From Curtobacterium flaccumfaciens (GTDB taxonomy: Bacteria > Actinomycetota > Actinomycetes > Actinomycetales > Microbacteriaceae), in the NCBI GenBank assembly GCA_029689965.1, contig CP121450.1:2852001-2916000 (forward strand): a stretch of 64,000 nucleotides of DNA, given 5' to 3'. The translations under genes and the position numbers were made by a program. The notes under the pieces were generated by a model. That model did not search any database, had not been told where the DNA came from, and was given only the letters and a program-made list of their open reading frames with translations. Below, piece by piece: positions 21,774 to 32,006 of this stretch (positions are counted from its first letter, which is position 1; each line of letters begins with the position of its first letter).

Positions 21774-23146
21774 ATGGCAGACACGACGCATTCCCAGCGC
21801 GGGACACGGTCCCGCACCGAGCCCTGGATCGCCCCGCTCGCGAGCGGCCCGCTGCGCGGCGACGTGTCGTTGCCCGGGTCGAAGTCGCTCACGAACCGGG
21901 AGCTCGTGCTCGCCGCCCTCGCGGACGGACCGTCCACGATCCGGCTGCCGCTGCACTCCCGCGACTCGGCCCTCATGGTCGAGGGGCTTCGGCGGCTCGG
22001 CGTCGGGATCGAGGAGCTGTCGGGAGACAACCCCTACGGTCCGGACCTGCGGATCACGCCGGCTGCGATGCACGGGGACGTCCGCCTCGACTGCGGTCTC
22101 GCCGGCACGGTCATGCGCTTCCTGCCCCCGCTCGCCGCGCTCGCGGTCGGCCCGGTGACGGTCGACGGCGACCCGTACGCACGGAAGCGTCCGATGCACG
22201 CGATCATCCGGGCCCTCGTCGACCTCGGCGTGGACGTCACGGACGACGGCGACGGCGCGATGCCGTTCTCGTTCACCGGCACCGGCTCGGTCCGGGGCGG
22301 CAGGCTGGCGATCGACGCCTCGGCCTCGTCGCAGTTCGTCTCCGGTCTGCTGCTCTCCGCCCCGCGCTTCGACGAGGGTCTGCACCTCACCCACGTCGGG
22401 AACGGCTGCCGAGCCTGCCGCACATCGAGATGACCGTCGCCGCACTCCGCGCCCGCGGGGTCCGCGTCGACGAACCGGCCGTCGGCGAGTGGGTCGTGCA
22501 CCCGGGCCCGATCGCCGCGCGGGACGTCACCATCGAGCCGGACCTGTCGAACGCGGCACCGTTCGCGGTCGCCGCGCTCGTCGCCGGCGGCACCGTCCGC
22601 ATCCGCACCTGGCCGACGGCGACGACGCAGGTCGGCGCCGACCTCGAGACGCTCCTCCCCCTGCGGGGCGCGACCGTGACGCGGCACGGCGACGACCTCG
22701 TCTTCGACGGCGGCGTCGGGGTCCGGGGCGGTGCCTCCCTCCCGGGGCTCGAACTCGACCTGAGCCGTGGCGGCGAGCTCGCACCCGCGCTGGTCGCGCT
22801 GGCGGCGCTGGCCGGCGGCCCGACCGAGATCACCGGGATCGGCCACCTGCGGGGGCACGAGACGGACCGTCTCGCCGCCCTGGCCGAGGACGTCAACCGG
22901 TCTGGAGGCACGGTGCGCGAACTCGACGACGGCCTCCGGATCGAGCCTGCCGCACTCCACGGCAGCGACTGGGGCGCGTACGACGACCACCGGATGGCGA
23001 CGGCGGGCGCGATCGTGGGTCTCGTCGTCGACGGCGTCGCCGTCGACGACATCGGCTCGACAGCGAAGACGCTGCCGCAGTTCCCCTCGCTCTGGGCCGA
23101 GCTGGTCGCGACCGCCGGGGCCGCGCCGGACGACACGGGGGCATGA
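21774..23146 (+). CDS. aroA: 3-phosphoshikimate 1-carboxyvinyltransferase (EPSP synthase)
   Basis: The enzyme joins phosphoenolpyruvate to shikimate-3-phosphate on the route to chorismate and the aromatic amino acids. The signature [20 protein letters not shown] is near the start, [19 protein letters not shown] follows, and the C-terminal [19 protein letters not shown] is intact. One base is missing near 22401 (GGG for GGGG), repaired as [19 protein letters not shown]. Length is about 458 residues. It is divergent from sigR and followed four bases later by rsgA, an order kept in many actinobacteria. No glyphosate-tolerance conclusion is drawn. Confidence 0.94.
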
Positions 23147-23150
23147 CCCG

Positions 23151-24196
23151 ATGAGCTGGTGGGACGACGTCGACGGTGACGACACCGACGAGGACGAGCC
23201 GTACGGACAGTACGACGAGTCGAGCGTCCGGGTGCGTCCGAACCCGAAGGGCAACCGGCCGCGCACGAAGGTCCGGCCCACCTACGAGGACGCTCCCACC
23301 GGCTGGGTGACGAACGTCGACCGCGGACGCTTCGGCGTGCTGGTCGGCGACCGGCTGATCACTGCCACGAAGGCCCGTGAGCTCGGCAAGAAGTCCGTCG
23401 TCACGGGCGACACCGTCCACCTCGCCGGTGACGTCTCCGGCGAGCCCGGCTCACTCGCACGCATCGTGAAGGTCGCCGAACGGACCACGCTGCTGCGCCG
23501 CAGTGCCGACGACACCGACGACGTCGAGCGCGTGATCGTGGCGAACGCCGACCAGATGCTGATCGTCGTGGCCGCCGCCGATCCCTCGCCGCGCACCAGG
23601 CTGATCGACCGGTACCTCGTGGCGGCGTTCGACGCCGGACTCGATCCGATCCTCTGCATCACGAAGACCGACCTCGCCGATCCGGCACCGTTCCTGGCGC
23701 ACTTCGCCTGCCTGGACCTCAGGGTCGTGACGAGCCGCTCGGACGACGTCCCCTTCGACGCCCTGCACGACGTGCTCGACGACAAGGTCACGGTGACGGT
23801 CGGACACTCGGGCGTCGGGAAGTCGACGCTCGTGAACGCCCTGACCGGGTCGTCTCGCGCGACGGGGGTCGTGAACTCGGTCACCGGGCGGGGCGGCACA
23901 CCTCGTCGTCGTCGATCGCGCTGCACGTGCGGGACGGCGGCTGGATCATCGACACCCCGGGCGTCCGGTCGTTCGGCCTCGGACACGTCGACCCCGCGAA
24001 CGTGTTCCGGGCCTTCGCGGCGCACGCGGTGCCGCTCCGGGAGCCCGCCGACGGGATCCCCCTCGACCAGGCGCACGACTGGGAGATCGTCGACCGGGTG
24101 CAGGACGGCGAGCTCGGGCCGACCGGGGTCGAGCGGCTCGACTCGTTCCGGGCACTCCTCACGGGCATGGGCGCGTCCGACCCCGGCCTGGAGTAG
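23151..24196 (+). CDS. rsgA: Ribosome small-subunit-dependent GTPase A, zinc-knuckle-less variant
   Basis: RsgA is a circularly permuted GTPase that checks late 30S assembly. The OB domain (residues about 50-110) begins GWVTNVDRGRFGVLVG. The G motifs appear in permuted order: CITKTDLA (G4), VGHSGVGKSTLVNAL (G1), then WIIDTPGVRSFGL (G3). The C-terminal part usually has a Cys3His zinc knuckle; here the matching stretch reads FRAFAAHAVPLREPADG and contains no cysteine. One base is missing near 23896, repaired as TGRGRHTSSSSIALHVRDGG. The N-terminal 40 residues are acidic. Confidence 0.92.
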
Positions 24197-24203
24197 TCCG
24201 GCC

Positions 24204-24323
24204 GGGTCCGTCCGGCCGGGTCCGTGTGCAGTGTGCGAGGTTCCGCGCTGCGTGCGAGGCCGGAGCCCTCGCACGGTGGGCGAAAGCGCGCACACTCCGG
24301 AGCGGACCTCGCACGGTGCGAGG
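24204..24323. repeat. GTGCGAGG/CCTCGCAC hairpin cluster
   Basis: After rsgA there is a tandem GTCCGGCCGGGTCC. It is followed by a 9-bp hairpin (24251-24259 with 24267-24275) and a nearly loopless hairpin CCTCGCACGGTGCGAGG (24307-24323). Further half sites GTGTGCGAGG lie around them. The cluster probably ends the aroA-rsgA transcript. Confidence 0.6.
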
Positions 24324-24377
24324 ACGGGCCGGGTCGACAGGTGGGCATCGGCCTTGTACAGTTGGGCTTCGTGTCTG

Positions 24378-24399
24378 AAGTTGCAAAGTACAACTTTGC
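24378..24399. promoter_or_regulatory. Candidate operator upstream of the YhgE-like gene
   Basis: Two overlapping inverted repeats, AAGTTG...CAACTT (24378-24383 with 24391-24396) and GCAAAG...CTTTGC (24383-24388 with 24394-24399), form an AT-rich island 34 bases before the start codon. The shape fits a TetR- or MarR-type dimer site. No regulator gene of that type is in the window. Confidence 0.5.
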
Positions 24400-24432
24400 G
24401 CCGACCCCCGCCGTCGACGCCCCGTCCTCCCC

Positions 24433-25559
24433 ATGACGACAACGACGTCGCACAGCTCGCCGTCCCAGCCCCACTCGCACGCCGCACCCCGGTCCGCCCG
24501 GAGCCCGCGACAGCCGGCCGGCCCGTCGGTCATCCGCCCGCAGGGCCTCGGCCGCGTCCTGCTAAGCTTCGGCTCGCACATCCTCGTGCCGCTGTTCCTC
24601 GCCGTCGGCATGGGTCTCGCCTACCTCGGCGCCTTCCACGCCCCGACCCCGCACGACCTCCCCGTCGGCATCGTCGGCCAGGGTGCGGCGACGCAAGTGT
24701 TCGCCCAGACCGTCACCGACCAGTCCGACGGCGCCCTCGTCACGCACGTGGTGCCCTCGACCGCCGAGGCCGAGCGGATGGTCAGCCACCGCGACCTCGC
24801 CGCCGTCTACGCCCGGGCAGCACCGGCGCGACGCTCTACGTCTCGACCGCCGCATCCGAGACGACCGCGAGCGCCGCGCAGAGGATCTTCATGCCGATCG
24901 CGTACCGGGCACACCTGCCGTTCACCGTGCAGGACGTCGTGCCCGCCGGAGACGACGACACCACGGGGCAGGGCCTGTTCTTCCTCCTCGTGGCGCTGAG
25001 CGTCGGCGGCTACGCGTCCGCGATCGCCGTGGCCGCCTTCGCCGCCCGTCTCCGCCCGCTGTGGACCGCGGCGATCGGACTCGCGACCGCCGGGGTCGTC
25101 GCCGGGATCGGGATCGTCATCGCCGGCCCGCTGTACGGGATCATCACCACGCACCGATGGGAGATCTTCCTCTTCGCCTGGCTGTACGACGCGATCATCG
25201 TCGCGCTCGGTGTGGGGCTGCACCCGCTCCTCGGCCGGTGGACGACACCGATCCTCACGATGCTCTTCGTGATGCTCAACTTCACGTCCTCGGGCGGCAT
25301 CTTCCAGCCCGCATTCCAGCCCGGCTTCTTCGCCGGCCTCAACACCTTCTGGAGCGGTGCGGCGTGGCTGCAGTCAGCCCAGGACCTGCAGTACTTCCCG
25401 GGTGCCTCGCTCGGCCGGTCGTCGCTCGTCCTCTCGCTCTGGTTCGCGGTCGCCGTCCTGCTCTGCGTCGTCGTGCACGGGCTCGTCGCACGGAAGACCC
25501 GCATCGCCCGCGAACGCGAGGTCACGGCGCTCGAGGAAGAAGCGGTCGTGGCGGCGTAG
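24433..25559 (+). CDS. Membrane protein, YhgE/ABC-2-like
   Basis: The protein has about 375 residues, one helix near residue 50 (HILVPLFLAVGMGLAYLGAF) and a soluble extracytoplasmic part (THVVPSTAEAERMVSHRDLA). Five or six C-terminal helices follow (GLFFLLVALSVGGYASAIAV to FAVAVLLCVVVHGLVARK). This layout and the MLNFTSSGGIFQPAFQPG stretch resemble YhgE/Pip and ABC-2-type permease proteins used in export. One C is missing near 24815. The N-terminus is long and polar (TTTTSHSSPSQPHSH). No ATPase partner lies beside it. The AT-rich inverted repeats just upstream suggest it is a regulated gene. Confidence 0.65.
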
Positions 25560-25577
25560 GACGGTACCCTGACGACC

Positions 25578-26360
25578 GTGGACCTCAGCGCCGACCTGGA
25601 CTTCGCCCGCTCCCTCGCCGACACCGCCGACACGATCAGTCTCGAGCGGTTCCGCGCCGCCGACCTGCACGTCTCGAAGAAGGCCGACAGCACGCACGTC
25701 ACCGACGCCGACCAGGCGGTCGAGCGAGCGCTCCGCGAGCGGCTCGCGACCGAACGCCCCGACGACGCGTTCCTCGGCGAGGAGACCACCGCCGACACGG
25801 GTGCCGAGGCCGTCAGCGAGGGGCATCGCCAGTGGGTCGTCGACCCGATCGACGGCACCGCGAACTACCTGAGGGGCGTGCCGGTGTGGGCGACCCTCAT
25901 CGCTCTGGCGGTGGACGGCCGCCCGGTCCTCGGCGTCGTGAGCGCCCCGGCCCTCGGCAAGCGCTGGTGGGCGGCGGAGGGGCTCGGTGCACACTCCCTC
26001 GACGGACCCCTGCACGTCTCGGGCGTGGACACCCTCGCCGATGCCAGTCTCAGCTACAACAGCATCCAGCAGTGGGACGACGACGACCGTCTCGAACCGC
26101 TGATCGACCTCTCCCGCACGGTCTGGCGCACCCGGGCGTACGGGGACATGTGGTCGTACATGATGGTGGCCGAAGGCGTCCTCGACATCGCCGGCGAACC
26201 GGACCTCAAGCCGTGGGACATCGCGGCGCTCGTGCCGATCGTGGAAGAGGCCGGCGGCCGGTTCACCTCGCTCGACGGCGATCCCGGCCCCTGGCACGGC
26301 AGCGCCCTCGCGACGAACGGCCTCGTGCACGATGCCGTCGTCGACGTCATCCGCCGCTGA
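25578..26360 (+). CDS. hisN: Histidinol-phosphatase, inositol monophosphatase family
   Basis: The IMPase-type fold removes phosphate from L-histidinol phosphate in histidine synthesis in actinobacteria. The intact 260-residue protein shows DAFLGEETTADTG, the metal-binding VVDPIDGTANYLRGVPVWAT, and the C-terminal MVAEGVLDIAGEPDLKPWDI. The GTG start at 25578 lies 18 bases after the YhgE-like stop. The gene order aroA-rsgA-hisN is common in relatives and supports hisN over other IMPase members, but substrate choice is inferred. Confidence 0.85.
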   Translation: MDLSADLDFARSLADTADTISLERFRAADLHVSKKADSTHVTDADQAVERALRERLATERPDDAFLGEETTADTGAEAVSEGHRQWVVDPIDGTANYLRGVPVWATLIALAVDGRPVLGVVSAPALGKRWWAAEGLGAHSLDGPLHVSGVDTLADASLSYNSIQQWDDDDRLEPLIDLSRTVWRTRAYGDMWSYMMVAEGVLDIAGEPDLKPWDIAALVPIVEEAGGRFTSLDGDPGPWHGSALATNGLVHDAVVDVIRR

Positions 26361-26372
26361 CAGCCGCATCCG

Positions 26373-26520
26373 CCCGCGCGTGCAAGATTTGCGGCCGCGC
26401 ACGAACGACAGCGCCGACGTCGCACGACAGCGGTCCTGTCGCAGTCCCGCGCGTGCAAGATTTGCGGCCGCGCACGAACGACAGCGCCGACGTCGCACGA
26501 CAGCGCAGTTGTCGTTCCGA
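26373..26520. repeat. Family C element: 60-bp perfect direct repeat
   Basis: Bases 26373-26432 are repeated exactly at 26446-26505 (period 73). Each copy holds GCAAGATTTGC, GAACGACAGCGCCGACGTCG and CACGACAG, and the second ends in TTGTCGTTCC. The 26361-26713 stretch has no other convincing gene; 26521-26713 may contain the start signal of the regulator downstream. Confidence 0.8.
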
Positions 26521-26713
26521 GTCGCCCGAGCCCCCGGACTGGGGGCAGTGCACGCGACATCGGATTGCGGACACCGGCTACGCCGAGCAAAACCTGAGTT
26601 ATCTTGCTTCCAGGCGGCAGGTCAGGTGACGTCTCGGATTCCCTAGATCCGAACGGAGCGCTCGGCCGGTCGTGCTTCGTCCGAAGACCCTAACCCGAGG
26701 GGTGATACAGACG

Positions 26714-26896
26714 ATGACTTCATCGTTCCCGCGCGGAACCGAGTGCACCCTCACTCGTCATCCGCATCCCGAAACCGACTGCCTCGGCGCGCGCTCGATC
26801 GCCGCCTCACGTCCGGTCCTCGGCACGGCTGCCCGCCGCGCCGCCGTCCGGTCCGCCTCCTCCGCAGCATCCGTTCCCGGGCGCGGAGGCCGGTGA
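26714..26896 (+). CDS. Possible 60-residue leader ORF
   Basis: A short frame begins MTSSFPRGTECTLTRHPHP after GAGGGGTGATACAG and stops three bases before the large regulator gene. It has no recognised domain, is rich in Arg/Ser/Ala and could be a leader peptide, a true small protein or chance. Its spacing and ribosome-site-like sequence are the only support. Confidence 0.3.
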   Translation: MTSSFPRGTECTLTRHPHPETDCLGARSIAASRPVLGTAARRAAVRSASSAASVPGRGGR

Positions 26897-26899
26897 GTC

Positions 26900-29608
26900 A
26901 TGGCACTCACCGGTCGCCGTCTCGAGGTCGACCGGATCGCGACCCTCGCCGTACTCCCTCGTGAGTCCGCGATGGTCGTCGTCGGCGACCCTGGTTCCGG
27001 ACGCAGCAGCGTCCTCGACGCGGTGTCCGACCGCGTCTCCCTCCCCGTCGTCCGCGTCGGTGTGAACGGGAGCGAGTCGCACTGGCCACTGGCCGGCGTG
27101 ACGTCGCTCTTCACCGCCCTGGACGACCCCGTGCGACGGCCCACATCGCGCACCTCCTCCAGACGAGTGCGACCGAGCCGGCCGGAAGCGCCAGGTCCGC
27201 TCCGCAGGCCGCGGGCCTCGTGGCCGCGCACGACTTCCTCGACGCCGTGCACGCGCTGACCCTGCCGCCGACGGTCGTGCTCATCGACGATCTCGACCGG
27301 ATGGACGTGGAGAGCCAGGAGCTCATCGCGTTCCTGGCGTCGCGGCTCGCCGGGACCGCACTGCGGGTCGTCGCCACGGTCCGCACCGTGCCGTCGGACG
27401 GACCGCTCGCCGCCCTGCCGACCCTCCGGATCGAGCCGCTGCCGGCGGACGAGGCACTCGTGCTCGCCCGCGCCATGGCACCGGAGGACGCGAACGACGG
27501 CGTCCTCGCGGTCCTCGCGCAGGAGACCGGCGGCAACCCCGGCGCCCTGCGCGAGCAGCTCGCCGTGCTCGGTCGCGAGCAGCTGAACGGCTCCGAGCCG
27601 CTCGTGCTCCGCTCCGCCCGACGCCGACCACCGAGGCCATCGCCGCCCTGGCGCTCGGCTCCGCTGCGGGACGCGATCTGGACGTCCTCGCACGACTGGC
27701 CCTCGTCCCGGTGGCGAGGACCGCCGCGTGGGACCGCGACGAGCTCGACGACCTCGCCGACGCCGGGCTGACCGCGGTCAAGGGCCAGACCGTCACCGTC
27801 CGCGACCCCCTCGTCCGCTCCGCGCTGTACTGGCGGATGCCGGCACGCGACCGGCGCGCGGCCCACACCGAACTGGCTGTGGCGAGCGCCGAGTGCGACC
27901 CGCGCGCGTCGGCGTGGCACCGCAGCTTCGTCGACGACGTCCCGACGTGGTCGCGCTGCTGCGTGCGGCTCGGTCCTACGTCGTGGACGGCAACGCCCAG
28001 GCGGCGATCGTCCTGACCGAGCGTGCGCTGCACATCGGCGGCGGCAGCGAGGACGAGCACGTGGCGCTCCTCGGCGTCGCCGAGGCCCTGCTCGCGAACC
28101 GGCTGCTCGGCTTCGCCGCGCGGTACCTCGCCGCGATCCGGCCGTTCCGGGCGATGTCCGACGAGACCCGTCGGCTCCGCCTGGAGTACTCGGTGCAGTA
28201 CCTCAGCGGTGACGCCGTGCACGCGGACGAGCTCCTCGTGCCGGTCGACCCGGAGGACGCCGCCGAGGCGGACGCCGTCGGCGGGCTCCTCGCCATGGTC
28301 GCCTGCTTCCGGGCCGAGGCCTGGGAGCTCGACCACGCGCGGGACCTCCTCGCCCGGGCCGAACCGCTCCGCCGGTCCGCGTCCCCGCACACGGTGGAGA
28401 TCACGACCGCAGCACGCGAGCTCGTGGCCGCCGTCGACGGGACCCTCCCGCCCGACACGGAGCTGCACGACGGGCTGTCCACCGCGACGCTCCTCGGCAT
28501 GTCCGACCCCGCGCTGCTGCTCCTCGCCCACGCGCTGAGCATCGCCGAGCGGTACCGCAGCGCCCGCCGCGTCTTCGCCCTCGTCCTCGCCCGGGGACCG
28601 GAGGCCCTGCCGGTGTGGACCGAGGCGGCGCGCTACCTGTCCGCCGAGAACGAGGTGCGATCCGGGAACTTCCGGCAGGCGCTCCGGGCGATCGACGTCT
28701 GGGAAGCCGGCTCGTCGGTCGTCGAGCGGCTCCGGGAGCCGTCCCGGGCGATCGCCATCGCGTGGCGGCACTTCGCCGAGGGCCGCTCCCCGAGGCGCTC
28801 GAGGTCGTCGACCGGTGCCTGGCCCAACGCTCCACGATCCGCCTGTGGGGCGCGACGGCGAAGCTGCACGCCCTGCGCGGCCGGGTACTGCTGCTCGACG
28901 GCCGGCTCGACGAGGCTGCGGCGTCCCTCGAGGCCGCCGACGCCATCGGTCGGTCCCTCCGGAACCCGGCGGTGCTGCGGCACCTCGGCGACCTGGTGGA
29001 GGCGTACGCGCGCCTCGGCCGGATGGACGACGCCCGTGCGGTCGCGGCGCGGCTCGCGGGCGACCACCACGCCCGGCCGTCGCGATGGGGGCGCTCGTCC
29101 TGGCACGGTGCCTGGCGCTCGTCGCGGACGACACCACCCGTGAGACCGCCCGCCGCCGCGCGCTGGAGCTGTTCCAGCCGCACGACTCGCAGTTCGAACG
29201 GGCCAGGACCTTCGCGGCGCTCGCCGCCGTGGGGAGCCCGGCGGAGCGTCCGCGTCTCGGTGCGGCGGCGGCAGCGGCGTACGAGGCGGCGGGGCTCCGG
29301 CGTCCCCTCGCCACGCCCGCTGCGACGGTCGCGATGCCGCCGTTCGGGGCGTCGTCGCTGCGGTCCGCCTCGGCGCTGTCCACCTCGGCGCCGGGCACGC
29401 CGCGGAGCGCCCCGGATGCCTCGGCCGTGCTCACCTCGCTCACCGCGGAGGAGCGCGCCGTCGTGCAGAAGGTGACCGAGGGGTACCGCAACCGCGAGAT
29501 CGCCTCGTCGCTGTTCATGTCGCAGCGGACGGTGGAGCTGCGGTTGACGCAGATCTACCGGAAGGTGGGGCGCGCTCGCGCTCGCACCTGGTCGCGCTGC
29601 TCACGTGA
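26900..29608 (+). CDS. Large ATP-binding LuxR-family (LAL-like) regulator
   Basis: The repaired protein has about 905 residues. The N-terminal AAA/NACHT-like domain has a P-loop VVVGDPGSGRSSVLDAV and Walker B VVLIDDLDRMD. The middle is helical and TPR-like (for example VLLLDGRLDEAAASLEAADAI). The C-terminal LuxR helix-turn-helix is LTAEERAVVQKVTEGYRNRE with SSLFMSQRTVELRLTQIYRK. The P-loop Lys is Arg here, so ATP binding may be altered. Six one-base deletions split it, near 27130, 27610, 27945, 28785, 29080 and 29568; the last restores the ending ARSRSHLVALLT. LAL proteins bind an inducer and switch on catabolic or secondary-metabolite genes. The target is unknown. Confidence 0.8.
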
Positions 29609-29631
29609 CCTGAGCGCGACTCCCTGACGGA

Positions 29632-29667
29632 CTGGAGGCGCGGTGCCAGCCGGCACCGCGCCTCCAG
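29632..29667. terminator. Family A hairpin after the LAL regulator
   Basis: A perfect 16-bp stem (29632-29647 with 29652-29667, CTGGAGGCGCGGTGCC and its complement) has the four-base loop AGCC. It stands 24 bases after the repaired stop codon. Stem strength suggests a true terminator. Confidence 0.85.
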
Positions 29668-30035
29668 GCCGTCCTGCGGTCACCACCGACCACCGCGAGC
29701 GGCTTGCGGGAGTCCGCACGCGTCCGCGGCGGATCGCAGCCCGCACGCGGGGAACCGCAAGAGCGGCCGGAGACCGTTGCCGTGTCACCGGACGCGGGTG
29801 AGGCTTCTCCTGCACCGACCGCCGTGCTCCTCCGGGAGCCCGACCGTGGTACCCGTCCGGTACCCGAACCGTCGGCCCGCGTACGCCGTCGTCCGCCCTC
29901 GCCTGATCCGAGGACGGGCGACGGTCCGGGCCGGCGGACCGGACGCACGGCAGACCCGACGGCGGTCGGTGCCGCACCACTCCCGCGAGCTCCCCACGGC
30001 TCGTCCGCTGCTCCTCCCACCCGAAGGGACGCCAG
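29668..30035 (+). other. 368-base leader of glmS without a gene
   Basis: I see no supported protein gene here. A long-range pair CTTGCGG...CCGCAAG (about 29702 and 29757) encloses smaller GC stems. CCCGACCGTGGTACCCGTCCGGTACCC forms short palindromes near 29840. I found no match to the glmS ribozyme core. It may hold the glmS promoter and a structured 5' UTR. Confidence 0.4.
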
Positions 30036-31849
30036 ATGTGCGGCATCATCGCGGCCCGCGTCGCCGACGACGCGACGCCCTACCTGCTCGACGGCCTCGA
30101 ACGGCTCGAGTACCGCGGGTACGACTCCGCGGGCATCGCGGTCCGCACCGCGGCCGGCCGCACCGAGACCATCCGCTCGGTGTCCCGGGTCGGCGACCTC
30201 CGGACGCTCGTCGCGGCCCGCTCGGGCGACGCGCTGACCGGGGTCGGCATCGGGCACACCCGCTGGGCGACCCACGGCGTGGTGTGCGAGACGAACGCGC
30301 ACCCGCACGCGGACTGCTCGGGTCGCATCAGCATCGTGCACAACGGGATCGTGGAGAACGCCGACCGGCTGCGGGCCACCCTGGAGCAGCAGGGGCACGT
30401 GTTCGCGTCGGACGTCGACTCGGAGGTCATCGCCCACCTCGTCGAGCGAGCCCTCGCCGTGGACCCGGACCTCATGCTCGCGGTGCAGATCGCGACCGCA
30501 CAGCTCGAGGGGTCGTGGGCGGTCGTCGTGCTCGACGCCCGGGACGGCCGCATGGTGGTCGCCGCGGAGCGGTCCCGCTGGTCGTCGCCCGGTCGGCCCG
30601 CGGCGACTTCGTGGCGAGCGACGTCGGGGCGATCGCCGAGTGGTGCGAGACGTTCGTGGCCCTGCGCGACGGCGACGTCGTCGAGCTCGGGGAGGCCTGG
30701 ACGTGGTCGTCCGCCGGTGTCACCGTCCCGGTGCCGTTCCCGACCCCGTCGCCGTTCGCCGCCGGCGCGCTCGACCTCGGCGACCACCCGGACCACATGG
30801 CGAAGGAGATCGAGGAGCAGCCGTCGGTCGTCGCATCGATCCTCGACCGGGTCGCCCGTCGTGCCGCGGACGGGAGCATGTGGGTCGGTCTCGGGCTCCC
30901 GGGGTTCCACCGGCTGGCCATCGTCGCGTGCGGCACCTCCCTGAACGCCGGCCAGGTCATCGCGACCGCACTCCGCGGGATCGGCGGTGTCCCGACTGAC
31001 ATCGTCGTCGCGAGCGAGGCGGACCAGGCGGTGCTCGGCCCGGGCACGCTCGTCGTCGCGATCAGTCAGTCCGGCGAGACCGCTGACGTGCTCCGCGCCC
31101 TGGACCGGTTCGAGGACCGTCACCCGGTGCTCGCCCTCACGAACAACGTGCACTCGTCGCTCGCCCGCCGGGCGGACGCCGTCCTCGACTGCCACGCCGG
31201 CCCCGAGATCGGGGTCGCCGCGACGAAGACGTTCACCGCGCAGGTCGTCGTCGGGGTCGCCGCCGTGATCTCCGCCCTGGTGGCGTCCGGCCGGATCGAG
31301 CCCGAGCGCGCCGCTGCCCTGGTCGGCGAGCTGACCGACCTGCCGACACGCATCGGCCACGCCGCGTCGATCGCCGTGGACCGGATCCCGTTGCTGGTCG
31401 CGAGCGTCAAGGACGCCACCGGGTTCCTGTTCCTCGGCCGCGGCGCCGGGCTGCCGTACGCGGCGGAGGGCGCCCTGAAGCTCAAGGAGCTCAGCTACCG
31501 GTGGGCCGAGGCCTACCCGGCGGGTGAGCTCAAGCACGGCCCGCTCGCCCTCGTCGACGAGGGCACCCCGGTCGTCGTGGTCGACCACGGCGAGCCCCGG
31601 CTGCAGGCGAACGTCGCCGAGGTCCGTGCCCGTGGCGGCTTCGTGATCACGATCGGCGGCGAGGGGTCGGACATCCCGGCACTCGGCCGCCGTGTGGCCG
31701 GTGACCTCACGTGGGGTCGGTCGACGGCGCCGTGGGGTCCGCTCGAGGCGGTCGTCCCGCTGCAGATGCTCGCCCGTGAGCTCGCCCTCCAGCTCGGGTG
31801 CGACGTGGACAAGCCCCGGAACCTGGCCAAGTCGGTGACGGTCGAATAG
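30036..31849 (+). CDS. glmS: Glutamine-fructose-6-phosphate aminotransferase
   Basis: GlmS makes glucosamine-6-phosphate from fructose-6-phosphate and glutamine, the entry to peptidoglycan amino sugars. The mature N-terminal Cys of the glutaminase domain is present (MCGIIAARV), with GHTRWATHGVVCETNAHPH and IVHNGIVENADRLRA. Two SIS domains follow (IVACGTSLNAGQVIATALRG with VVAISQSGETADVLRAL, then AEGALKLKELSYRWAEAYP). The end KPRNLAKSVTVE is canonical. One base is missing near 30582 (CCC for CCCC), repaired as AERSPLVVARSARGDF. A GAAGGGA site precedes the ATG. About 605 residues. Confidence 0.95.
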
Positions 31850-31863
31850 CCAGGCACACGCGC

Positions 31864-31965
31864 ATGAACCGCCTGACGGTGTTCCTCGCCGTCCTCACCG
31901 GGCTCGCCATCGTCGCGACGATCATCGTGCTCGCCGTCGTGGTCCTCCCGTCGGTGCTCCGCTGA
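31864..31965 (+). CDS. Small single-helix membrane peptide
   Basis: A 33-residue frame starts MNRLTVFLAVLTGLAIV and is almost entirely one hydrophobic helix ending VVLPSVLR. It lies 14 bases after glmS and 41 bases before the M50-type gene, in the same direction. The ribosome site is weak. It is probably a short membrane peptide or a partner of the neighbouring protease, but could be chance. Confidence 0.4.
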   Translation: MNRLTVFLAVLTGLAIVATIIVLAVVVLPSVLR

Positions 31966-32006
31966 GTCTCCCGGTTCTTCCGGGGCGGCTCTGCGATCCT
32001 GGGATC

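Noticed and set aside
22900..22925. Family A-like sequence GGAGGCACGG inside aroA and a similar one near 36300
   Set aside because: These lack a second arm and encode conserved residues of the protein, so they are chance coding matches.
27323..29518. A 731-codon open frame on the minus strand opposite the LAL regulator
   Set aside because: It is a GC-rich shadow of the plus-strand gene. It has no domain and no ribosome site, and the plus-strand protein has clear P-loop and LuxR motifs.
29668..30035. glmS self-cleaving ribozyme
   Set aside because: No conserved ribozyme core or cleavage-site sequence could be recognised, and the class is mainly known from Firmicutes.
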